Shown here: positions 16,874 through 25,300 of the stretch, one piece after another | How positions within the stretch are numbered: position 1 is the first letter of the stretch | How the letters are laid out: every line of letters begins with the position of its first letter | Origin: a virus | DNA: 64,000 nt | IMG/VR virus record: IMGVR_UViG_3300024346_000018 | Span: 43,725 to 107,724 of that record | Reading direction: 5' to 3' (one strand) | Notes under the pieces: generated by a model | What the model was told of the DNA's origin: nothing | Databases searched by the model: none | What the model saw: only the letters and a program-made list of their open reading frames with translations | Position numbers and translations under genes: made by a program

Positions 16874-17076
16874 TATTTACCTTTATTCTTTATCTTATAA
16901 TATATTTGTACCCCGAGCCATCCAATAGATAGGATGTAAAATAGACCAGTAAGTACAGGATTTAACATAGAAAAAAAGCTATTAAATAATGCTATACACG
17001 TTGTTGCTACCCCGGCAGCATTTAGCTCATTTGATTGATGCATTTTATTAAGAAGAGATAAAAATGTTATGACCAT
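16873..17076 (-). CDS. Small membrane protein, holin candidate
   Basis: The 67-residue protein has two hydrophobic segments (about 22-38, GVATTCIALFNSFFSML, and 42-58, TGLFYILSIGWLGVQIYY) and ends in a basic tail KIKNKGK, a common holin layout. An internal Met at residue 12 (17043) would give a 56-residue form. The first start overlaps an ATATTTATGG promoter-like element, so the shorter start is credible. Lysis function is inferred from topology only. Confidence 0.5.
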   Translation of the reverse strand: MVITFLSLLNKMHQSNELNAAGVATTCIALFNSFFSMLNPVLTGLFYILSIGWLGVQIYYKIKNKGK

Positions 17077-17081
17077 AAATA

Positions 17082-17669
17082 TTAACTATTTAATTTAGCC
17101 CGTGATTCTTCTACGTCTTTCATTACTTGTTCGCGTATTTTCTGTTTATCTAAAGCTTTTACATGCCAATCTTCAATATCGCCTTGCTCAGTTACGAATC
17201 CATTATTAGAATCCATTGAATTTAAAAATGAATCAAATCCACTTACAAATTCATCTAACATAAAATTAGCATTGGCTTTAACAATTCCTTTTTCGTATTC
17301 TTTATATTTACCTTCTACTTTTAATTGTGTTTCCATTTTAATAACACAATCAAAACAAGTTTTGTGAAGTGTAAACATTCTTTTATCATGTTCAGTTTTC
17401 ATAGGTTTTGAACAAGATGGGCATAGTAATGGAGTGAATACAGCTTTTTTAGCTCTATCTAGTTTGGTAACACTCATTTTGATACCATTTCTTATAGTCC
17501 ATTTTCTACCAAATTCTTCCCACACATCTCCTTCAGAACGTTTAATGTATTTTGAAGTATATCCTACTTGAGTTTGAGTAGCATCATCTTGCTTACCTGA
17601 TACTAGATTACGAATACGTTGTAGGTCTCGTGTTTGAAATTCTTTTTGTAATAATGTTTCTTTAGCCAT
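17082..17669 (-). CDS. Zinc-ribbon protein of the structural block
   Basis: The 195-residue protein carries LLCPSCSKPMKTEHDKRMF...HKTCFDCVIKME (about residues 97-132), two CxxC pairs that form a likely zinc ribbon. An N-terminal helix (LLQKEFQTRDLQRIRNLVSG) and a C-terminal helical tail flank it. Comparable zinc-ribbon proteins occur near structural genes in marine T4-like phages. Function is unknown; it lies 1 base from the kinase-phosphatase gene. Confidence 0.6.
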   Translation of the reverse strand: MAKETLLQKEFQTRDLQRIRNLVSGKQDDATQTQVGYTSKYIKRSEGDVWEEFGRKWTIRNGIKMSVTKLDRAKKAVFTPLLCPSCSKPMKTEHDKRMFTLHKTCFDCVIKMETQLKVEGKYKEYEKGIVKANANFMLDEFVSGFDSFLNSMDSNNGFVTEQGDIEDWHVKALDKQKIREQVMKDVEESRAKLNS

Positions 17670-17670
17670 T

Positions 17671-18906
17671 TTATAACCCTAATTTTTGTAATTGTTTTAT
17701 TGTTGATTCTGTAGATGTATGACGAATGCCAATACCACCTGCATCTATCCATTGTTGGATATTATCTTTTCTATCGTCAATTAATATAGCATTTGGTTCT
17801 GCTAGATCTTTTTTATCTTTTGCTTGTTTAAATATAACTGGAGTGGAAGGTAAATTATTGTTTATCCATTCTTGCTTACCTATTTCTGATGATGGTTCAC
17901 GTGATGGGGCCGTTAATAATTTAGGGTTGTATTGTTTAATATAATTCCATAATTGTTGTCCATCAGACATCCAATTTAACTCAGCCCAAAATTTAGCACC
18001 TGCTTTAGTGATTGCAGACCAAAAATCATTTTTATCATATGTTGAATCAACACCAGGTGTTTGTTTGCCTGTTAAATCATTGTACCCACGTTCAAAATCA
18101 ACTAATACACCATCCATATCACAATATACTTTATATTGTTGTTGAGCTTCAGCTAACATAGCAATTTTAGATTTAGCTGAATCTAGTGTATCTGTTTGTG
18201 GGATTTGTTTAACTAATGAAATTATATCTTGGTTTAATTGTTCAGCGTCTGCTTTAGATTTAGCTTGTTCTTCTGGTGTTTTGGGTTTACCTTTAAATCC
18301 AGCAGTATCAAAATACAATTTTTTAACTTCAGTAGGATCAAATGTTTTATTAGCATCTTCAGGATCGTTATTAATTAAAATAAAACGATTACCAAATTCT
18401 TGACGATATAAATCTATATTTTTATTTGTATCTCTCCAAGTACGTAATACAATTTGAGGTAATAATGAACGATCACGTTCAGCATTACGTTTTAAAGATG
18501 TCATAGGTGAAACATATAACATTAACATCATTGTTTCGTATCCTAATTCTTCTAATTCTGTTTTTTTCTTTAATAATGGTTTAGATGCAGCACCAGTACC
18601 ATCAATAATAACGTTATTTAATCCTTCAAGCGCTTTAGCATACTTTTCCTTAGTAGCTCCTTGAGCTTGGCCCATTAATTTAGCTGCTTGAGATAATTCT
18701 TCAGGACCGAAATCTTTTAAATTAGTACCTAAACCAGATGACTTAAGTAATTCCTCGTATGTATCGTCTACATTTATTACTTGATATTTTTCAACTGGAA
18801 GTAATTGTTTTAATGTATAAGTTTTACCTGAGCCAGCAGGGCCAGCTAAAAATATAGCTTTTGGCTTTCCAGTTATTTCTTGTAATATATCAAATAATTT
18901 TATCAT
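17671..18906 (-). CDS. Polynucleotide kinase-phosphatase-like fusion (P-loop kinase + HAD)
   Basis: The 411-residue protein has an N-terminal P-loop kinase of the zeta-toxin/PNK type: FLAGPAGSGKT at 19-29, VINVDD at 43-48, VIIDGTG at 99-105, and RNAERDRSLLP at 140-150 as a lid-like Arg-rich element. A linker follows, then a HAD phosphatase: YCDMDGVLVDFERG with the nucleophile in DMDG (263-266), a LLTAPSRE motif and a C-terminal AILIDDRKDNI acidic motif. The kinase-then-HAD order matches T4 polynucleotide kinase-phosphatase. The HAD half looks more like the 5'-nucleotidase C type. It may repair nucleic acid ends or process nucleotides. Its end overlaps nothing and its start overlaps the 18903-19778 gene by 4 bp. 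Confidence 0.75.
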   Translation of the reverse strand: MIKLFDILQEITGKPKAIFLAGPAGSGKTYTLKQLLPVEKYQVINVDDTYEELLKSSGLGTNLKDFGPEELSQAAKLMGQAQGATKEKYAKALEGLNNVIIDGTGAASKPLLKKKTELEELGYETMMLMLYVSPMTSLKRNAERDRSLLPQIVLRTWRDTNKNIDLYRQEFGNRFILINNDPEDANKTFDPTEVKKLYFDTAGFKGKPKTPEEQAKSKADAEQLNQDIISLVKQIPQTDTLDSAKSKIAMLAEAQQQYKVYCDMDGVLVDFERGYNDLTGKQTPGVDSTYDKNDFWSAITKAGAKFWAELNWMSDGQQLWNYIKQYNPKLLTAPSREPSSEIGKQEWINNNLPSTPVIFKQAKDKKDLAEPNAILIDDRKDNIQQWIDAGGIGIRHTSTESTIKQLQKLGL

Positions 18907-19778
18907 TTTATAATAAACATTTCAGGTCGCATTTGAGCGAAGTTTCTCATCATTATAGCGGCAGCAGCATTAGCTTCATTTTCATGAGCATGTCCTGTCT
19001 TGCCAGATTCAGGTGTTAATCTATTTTGTATGTCTTGCTTATAATGAACTAATTCATGTGCTAATGTTCTAAAAACATCTGCTTGATGACGATTAGCTAC
19101 ACTTAATTCAATACTTTTATTATTTGGATCGTATCCGCCAAATGAACGTCTTGATTCTGCAGTTGTAGGATCGTAAGACATTTTTAATGGGGGTAATGAT
19201 TTTAATTTTAAATATTCTCTACAATATCCAATAAATTCTTTCAATAATGGGAATTTATCTTCATATAATGATTCATGCATTGGTTCTTCATTGTTATTAT
19301 AAACACTACCATACGCATCAAAAAATTGCTTTGTAGTAATACCAGCAGGTAAAAATTTAGCTATTTGTTTTACATTACGAGCTTGAATAGCATCTCTAAA
19401 GTCAGTTGCTGATATATTTTCAAAATTACCAGCATCAAATACTTCTACTTTAGGATTATTAGATAATGAAGCAAAACGTGAACTTTCTTCTTTACCAAAT
19501 GCAACTACAAAATCTTGATCAGGATTATTTTTAATCGATGATAATGTATAATATACAGGAGAACCTTCAGCAGCTATAACTTTAACTTTAGGACCTAATA
19601 TATTAGTATATAATTCCCAAATCTTTAATGATTGTTCTACTGATACTCCACCACGTTCTTTAGATGAAACGGCAACTACCACCTCAGAAATATCATCTCT
19701 ATCAACTAATAATTTGACTACTTGGAAATGACCTTTATGAGGTGGTTTAAACGCGCCTGGATAAATTGCTATCTTCAT
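18903..19778 (-). CDS. Nucleotidyltransferase fused to zinc metalloprotease-like domain
   Basis: Residues 1-155 form a cytidylyltransferase-like domain: IAIYPGAFKPPHKGH with the HxGH-type motif at 13-17, and an ISATDFRDAI segment (about 122-131) corresponding to the family's ISST.iR motif. This fold includes NMN and pantetheine-phosphate adenylyltransferases. Residues about 175-291 form a second domain with AHELVHYKQD (HExxH at 241-245) and HENEAN (265-270), supplying the third ligand of a zinc metallopeptidase. The fusion is not one I can assign to a described pathway. It is cotranscribed with the kinase-phosphatase gene. Confidence 0.75.
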   Translation of the reverse strand: MKIAIYPGAFKPPHKGHFQVVKLLVDRDDISEVVVAVSSKERGGVSVEQSLKIWELYTNILGPKVKVIAAEGSPVYYTLSSIKNNPDQDFVVAFGKEESSRFASLSNNPKVEVFDAGNFENISATDFRDAIQARNVKQIAKFLPAGITTKQFFDAYGSVYNNNEEPMHESLYEDKFPLLKEFIGYCREYLKLKSLPPLKMSYDPTTAESRRSFGGYDPNNKSIELSVANRHQADVFRTLAHELVHYKQDIQNRLTPESGKTGHAHENEANAAAAIMMRNFAQMRPEMFIIK

Positions 19779-19789
19779 TAATTAATATA

Positions 19790-19803
19790 CAGTATAATAT
19801 ACT
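19790..19803 (-). promoter_or_regulatory. Weak class B promoter-like element
   Basis: The coding strand reads TTAATATTTATTAG in the short gap between the RecB-like nuclease stop and the nucleotidyltransferase start. It deviates from the class B core in the last bases. Confidence 0.3.
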
Positions 19804-19811
19804 AATAAATA

Positions 19812-20603
19812 TTAATTTCCTGTCTCTAACTTAACTGATGTAGGTAATGTTTCAGTATATGGGGAGGCATTTGGGTTTTCAAGTTTGTATATATCTTGAA
19901 TTTTAGTAAACATAGTAAAATTCTTTTCGATTTCATCTACAATTTTAACTTGCCATCCTTTACCTTGCATCTGACCTTCTTTACCTTCCTTATGTGTTTT
20001 AGCTTTTAACCAAATAATACCAGTACGTGTAACTGCTTCAGTATGAGTTTCATTCCAAGCCTGCGCATAAGCCGCGAGTTGTAAATCATATGATGTATGT
20101 AGTGAATTTGATGTTTTAATGTCTAATAACCAAAGTTCCCCGTTGATTCTCACAATTAAATCGGCAGTACCAGCGTATTCATACTGGTCAGAAAATAAAT
20201 GATATTCTTTAGATACTAATTCTGGTTTTACTTGATTCCAAAAATCAGCAAATCGTAAAATCATTTTCCAAACATCTAATTGATATTTAGCATTACCATA
20301 CTCATCAATCCAAGTAATTTCATTTCCACCTAAGAAATCTTCAATTGCATTGTGTACTTGTGTTCCCTCATTAGCTGCTTTGCGCATTATAATATCGCTA
20401 TTATGTCCAACGTCTTTTAACCATGAATGGAAAAAACCGTTCTTAGGAAAGAAATTTAATATGGATGTAACAGATGGGTAGTACTTTTCGCTACGTCTGT
20501 AGAAACGACTATCTAAAATGTTTACTTGTTTTGAATTTTCGGTGTATTCAACAATCCGTTTAATGTTTGGATCTTTGATTACATTTGAGTTTTGCTCAAT
20601 CAT
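19812..20603 (-). CDS. RecB/Cas4-like PD-(D/E)XK exonuclease
   Basis: The 263-residue protein shows the RecB-nuclease core: a conserved His84 in EGTQVHNAIEDF, YAGTADLIVRI with Asp148, WLLDIKTSN with Asp161 and Lys163, and the downstream Gln175 in YDLQLAAYA. These are the metal-binding and catalytic positions of the RecB/lambda-exonuclease-like family. It overlaps the primase stop by 4 bp, suggesting a role in replication or recombination DNA processing. Confidence 0.8.
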   Translation of the reverse strand: MIEQNSNVIKDPNIKRIVEYTENSKQVNILDSRFYRRSEKYYPSVTSILNFFPKNGFFHSWLKDVGHNSDIIMRKAANEGTQVHNAIEDFLGGNEITWIDEYGNAKYQLDVWKMILRFADFWNQVKPELVSKEYHLFSDQYEYAGTADLIVRINGELWLLDIKTSNSLHTSYDLQLAAYAQAWNETHTEAVTRTGIIWLKAKTHKEGKEGQMQGKGWQVKIVDEIEKNFTMFTKIQDIYKLENPNASPYTETLPTSVKLETGN

Positions 20604-21541
20604 GCGATTTTTAGTTTTATACCCATTATTTTTTCAAATGTTAGTGGATATGTGTTTTCAATTATATTTAAGAAATTCTTAAATCCGATTTCATTTGCAT
20701 CTTTACCGTCCATTTCAACCAAATAAACTTCTTTACCATAGTTCATTAATGTTTGACAGTGTTGTAATGCTTCACGTTGTGCATCTTTATCTAAAGCAAC
20801 GTATACTTTTTCTACATCTGAAGTAACTAATCGTTTCATTAGCGCTTCAGAGAGTACTTTACCAAATAATGGAATAACATTTCGTTGTATTGTTAAGGCA
20901 TCGAACATACCTTCAACTAATACTACTGGTGCATCCCAATTTACAAAATATTCTAATCCAATTATGTTTTTATTCTGTACTGATGGATTCTTATACTTAC
21001 GAGGTGAGTCTTGATCAAATGAACGAGCAATAAAATAATTTAATTGTCCTTCTGAATCATATGATGGTATGATAACTCGTCCATTATACTCGCCTTCAGT
21101 ACAGAATCCGATATTGTATTTTTTAATATGATTGTCTGTAATATCACGTTTATGTAAAAAATGTAATGCTTGTTTAGCATATATTTGATCCATTTTAGAC
21201 AATGGAGTAACGTCAATCAGTGTTTTAAATTCCTTAGGCAGTGTTATTTGATTGTAAACAATTTCTTGGCGTTTACCAGGTACAATGATAACGTCTAGCT
21301 GTTCTACTTTAGAACGGTCGACTTTCATTGCTTTAAATAATGAATGTATTGATTTACCTTTAGTATTACATACCCAACAATGCCACGGATTTTCTTTTTT
21401 CTCGTTAGTGGCTACATTAACTTCTAATTTTGGCTTATGGTGTTTACAGAATGGGCAGTGAAACGAATGATTGCCTCGCGATGTAGGTTTAGATTTACCT
21501 AACACATTTTCCAATAAGTTTATCAAAACTAGATTTTCCAT
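20600..21541 (-). CDS. 61: DNA primase (DnaG/gp61-type)
   Basis: The 313-residue protein has an N-terminal zinc-binding module (CPFCKHH at about 29-35 and CWVC at about 55-58) and a TOPRIM domain with the glutamate motif VVLVEGMFDAL (about 207-217) and the acidic YVALDKDAQ motif. It synthesises RNA primers for lagging-strand replication. It is embedded between tail and head genes rather than in a replication cluster. A degenerate class A motif lies only 5 bases upstream of the start. Confidence 0.85.
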   Translation of the reverse strand: MENLVLINLLENVLGKSKPTSRGNHSFHCPFCKHHKPKLEVNVATNEKKENPWHCWVCNTKGKSIHSLFKAMKVDRSKVEQLDVIIVPGKRQEIVYNQITLPKEFKTLIDVTPLSKMDQIYAKQALHFLHKRDITDNHIKKYNIGFCTEGEYNGRVIIPSYDSEGQLNYFIARSFDQDSPRKYKNPSVQNKNIIGLEYFVNWDAPVVLVEGMFDALTIQRNVIPLFGKVLSEALMKRLVTSDVEKVYVALDKDAQREALQHCQTLMNYGKEVYLVEMDGKDANEIGFKNFLNIIENTYPLTFEKIMGIKLKIA

Positions 21542-21545
21542 ACTA

Positions 21546-21562
21546 TAACAATAATTAGGAAA
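21546..21562 (-). promoter_or_regulatory. Degenerate class A promoter motif
   Basis: TTTCCTAATTATTGTTA on the coding strand, only 5 bases from the primase start. If active, the transcript would be nearly leaderless. Confidence 0.4.
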
Positions 21563-21566
21563 TAAA

Positions 21567-22013
21567 TTATATCAAATCCTTACGGAAGAATTTACCTAAT
21601 ATATTATCATTTAAATAACGATCATCTTCTAATACATTATATTGGAATAAATATTTTGTTTCCCAATATGTTAATTGTTTGCTAGTTTTGCATAGCTTGT
21701 ACACATATCGCTTTAAATTATCTTTAGGTAATTTTTTTACTTCGAGGGATGAACCATAATAAGTCTTCCAGTCACTTTCTGATATGACTAATTTCTTGCT
21801 TGGTTTTTTACCACGAGCTACAGGTAATAATGCTAATTCTTTCTTTCCTAATTTTTTATTTTGTTTGTGAAAGAATGCTTTCTTACCAATATATTGTTTA
21901 CCTGTTGTTGCATCTAATGTACAATAGACATATCCATAATATTCAGAAGAATCAAAATTAGGATCATTTATTAGATCCTCAACCTGAGTAGCAGGTCCTA
22001 TAACTTGTACCAT
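21567..22013 (-). CDS. GIY-YIG-like endonuclease
   Basis: The 148-residue protein contains YYGYVYCTLDATTGKQYIGKK (about residues 26-46), a GIY-YIG core with a YVY strand and a YIGKK motif, and a later WETKYLFQYNVL (about 120-131) holding the metal-binding glutamate. Size and order resemble small phage Seg-type endonucleases. It could be a homing endonuclease or a DNA-processing enzyme. It is located next to the primase and before the tail block. Confidence 0.6.
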   Translation of the reverse strand: MVQVIGPATQVEDLINDPNFDSSEYYGYVYCTLDATTGKQYIGKKAFFHKQNKKLGKKELALLPVARGKKPSKKLVISESDWKTYYGSSLEVKKLPKDNLKRYVYKLCKTSKQLTYWETKYLFQYNVLEDDRYLNDNILGKFFRKDLI

Positions 22014-22028
22014 AACTTTTATTTATTT

Positions 22029-22340
22029 TTATGTATCGTAACGTATTAAGAATGTCATATCTGTTTCTCCTGAGATAGGGACAGGTTGACCAAATTTTGC
22101 AACCATTAATAACTCATGATTATCATTATATAGACCTAATGTTGAAGCATATGGTTGGAAATCGGATCCAGTTGCAAAATTCTTTATAGGGGAATATGCA
22201 TCGGATCCGGTAGTTCGTAATGATGGATTATAAGTTAATCCAAATTCATTTTCTTTAACATGAGCAGTAATATAATTTTCATACACTGTATGTTCGTTAG
22301 TGAATGATAATCTAAAGTTATTTACGTTTATTACTGCCAT
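22029..22340 (-). CDS. Small tail/baseplate protein
   Basis: The 104-residue product begins MAVINVNNFRLSF at 22340; an upstream in-frame Met at 22358 would place the start inside the preceding gene. Its C-terminal half (STLGLYNDNHELLMVAKFGQPV) closely matches the end of the 32664-33662 protein (STVGMYNDNNELLAVAKLSRPL). The two therefore share a structural module. It is the last gene of the adhesin-tail block. An ATATTTATATAT element lies 4 bases upstream of the start. Confidence 0.65.
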   Translation of the reverse strand: MAVINVNNFRLSFTNEHTVYENYITAHVKENEFGLTYNPSLRTTGSDAYSPIKNFATGSDFQPYASTLGLYNDNHELLMVAKFGQPVPISGETDMTFLIRYDT

Positions 22341-22343
22341 ATA

Positions 22344-22352
22344 TATAAATAT
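22344..22352 (-). promoter_or_regulatory. Class B element abutting a start codon
   Basis: TAATATTTATATAT lies 4 bases before the ATG at 22340. It would need a leaderless transcript to serve this gene. Confidence 0.3.
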
Positions 22353-25300
22353 TAACAACTACCTAAGTTATTTGGAGAAGAATAAGAATAGGTTAAAGGA
22401 CTTCCATTTTGAAAACATATTATATATGAACTTCCATCAGATATGTATATTGATGAAAGACCACCACCACAAGGTACCCATTCTACATAATCTGATATTC
22501 CATACCCATTATTATTTACCATTTCATATTGTGTACATGTTGTATAGCCACAATAAGCACTATTAGATTCAACTAAAGTATCACTTCTAGTAGCATTACT
22601 ACATGAATTTCTTTCTCTACTATACTTATTATATCCTGAACAATAATATTCTAAGTTCCAACTTCCACAACCTTCAGCATTAGAAGTTATAGTAACAGTT
22701 CTAGTTCCACTATTTGAGCAAGTATTAGCATCATATTGGTCTTGAACTAAATTACACCCTGAACAATATTGACCTCCTGTATTCTGCCAGTTTGGAGTAT
22801 TATTACATGGAGCTCCTGATGGTTGGCCGCCTCCAACATTAATATTATTTACACGGTAATTATTATATGTAGAAGAACAAGCATTAGTATCTTTAAATAC
22901 TGCATATAAAGTACAATCTACGCAAGTATCGTAACCTTGATCAACCCAGTTTGCCGATAAAGATTGACCACAACACCCACCACAATTTGTAGTATTTGTA
23001 TTTAACTGAACATTTCTAGTTTGATTATAAGTTGCCGAACATGAATTATTATTTATTTGAGGTTGGTATTGGTTGCAATCTGAACAGAAAATACTTCCAT
23101 TATTTACCCAGTTTTCAGCAGTACTTTGACCGCAACACCCACCACAAAGTGAAGTATTTGAAGCTAATAATGTATTTCTTGTATTATTATAAGTTGATGA
23201 ACAAGTGTTATTATCAATTTGTGGTTGATATCTATCACATCCAGAACAAAATATATCTCCGTTATTTACCCAGTTAGCTGCTGTGTTTACACTATTTGAT
23301 GGATTAGATGAATATGAACTACCATTAGTAAAATATTGGTTTCCTCCAAAACAAGCATTTGTGTTTTGATAAACAGTGTATGAATTTACCGTTCCAGCAT
23401 TACAAACATAGTAAGTACCTATTGCACTGCTATAATTGGCTGAAGTATTACAATTTGAACCTCCAGGTGTGCTACTATTAGTACCGCATGGATTTGATGT
23501 ATTTAAATAACTTACACAATCAGTACAAAATCCACCACCTGATGGAGTAAAATAATTAGCATTGTTTAATTGGAATGTATAAGTACTATTTCCAGATACT
23601 GTAAATTGAGAATTTGAAGTATATGAACTATTATTTAATGTAACACCACATGCTGGTGATGTATGAGTTAATATAATAGTTGTTCCAGCAACGTAACTTC
23701 TTAATCCTGATTTCCAGGAATTATCTTCAATTCCATTAATATAAATCAAATAACTATTAGGATCTAAACTATTTAAAGGATTTATTTCAACAGTTCCGTA
23801 TAATGGGGATGGAGTTGGAGTTCTTGTATTTGTTGGAGTTGGAGTTTGAGTTCTAGTTGGTGTAACTGGAGGAGTTGAAGGTGGTGTTGTACTTGGAGTT
23901 GGTGTTTGTGTTGGTAAAGCAACACAATCTATTACTGTATTAATTGCACCTGCGTTATCAAAGGTAACAACATATTTATTACCTCCACTTATTATAGTAC
24001 TATATCCTCCTGGATCTGAGCTATATGTTCTTACTGTTAAACGAGTATTATTATATATAACTACTCCATTAGTTATAGGTGATGCAATATCAATATATGT
24101 AGTATTTCCTGAAGATACAGCGCATGCATCATAAGTTGATGTAAAATTTGGATTACCTAATAATATAGCCTTACTAATTGTTGAATTAGATGGTGTTTGT
24201 GTAGGAGTAGCTGGAGGAGTTGAACTTGGAGTTACTGGTGGTGTGTTAGGAGGTGTTGATGATGGAGTATTAGATGGAGTAACAGGTGGGGTTGATGTTG
24301 GAGTTGGAGTTGGGGTAGGAGTTTTTGTACTAGTTTGTGAAGCTGTTATACTAGGAGTAGGTGTTTGAGTTTGGGTTTGAGTTTGGGTATTGGTTGGAGT
24401 ATTAGTAGGTGTTAATGTTTGAGTTGTAGTTTGAGTAGGAGTAAATGAAGGAGTTGTTGTTGGAGTGTTTGATGGAGTTATTGATGGGGTATTTGTTGGA
24501 GTAGAAGTAGGCGTACCCGTTTGAGTTGATGTAACTGTAGGGGTAGTAGTTGGTGTAATTGATGGGGTAAATGATGGTGTGTTAGATGGAGTAGAAGTAG
24601 GTGTACCTGTTTGAGTTGATGTAACTGTAGGGGTAGTTGTTGGAGTAATCGAAGGAGTTATTGATGGTGTGTTTGATGGGGTTAAAGTAGGTGTGCCGGT
24701 TTGAGTAGGAGTAGCTGTTATTGTAGCACTTGGAGTTATTGATGGAGTTAAAGTTGGAGTTGCTGTTGGTGTAGGAGTTAAAGGTACAAGACCTGGAGAT
24801 GAAGTGATAGATGGAGTAGGGGTTATTGTTGAGGTTGGGGTTTGAGTTTGAGTATTAGTAGGAGTTAATGTTGGAGTATTAGTTGGAGTACCTGTTGGGG
24901 TACCAGTAGGTGTTTGTGTTGGAGTTCGTGTTAGAGTAGGTGTTTGAGTAAGAGTATTTGTTGGAGTATTAGTAGGAGTATCTGTTGGAGTACCAGTAGG
25001 TGTTCCTGTAGTAGTTGGGGTTAAAGTTTGGGTATTTGATGGGGTTATTGAAGGAGTATTAGTAGGTGTTACTGTAGGGGTTTGAGTTAATGTTCCTGTT
25101 GGAGTTTGTGTTAGAGTTGGAGTATTAGTAGGTGTGCCTGTTGGGGTATTAGAAGGTGTACTTGTTTGTGTTAATGTTTGAGTAGGAGTTAGAGTTGGTG
25201 TTGGTGTTACCGTTGGTGTAGCCGTATTAGTAGGAGTTGGAGTAGGTGATGGGGTAGCAGTTGGAGTTGGCTTTATACAATTAATAAAACTACCTGTTAC

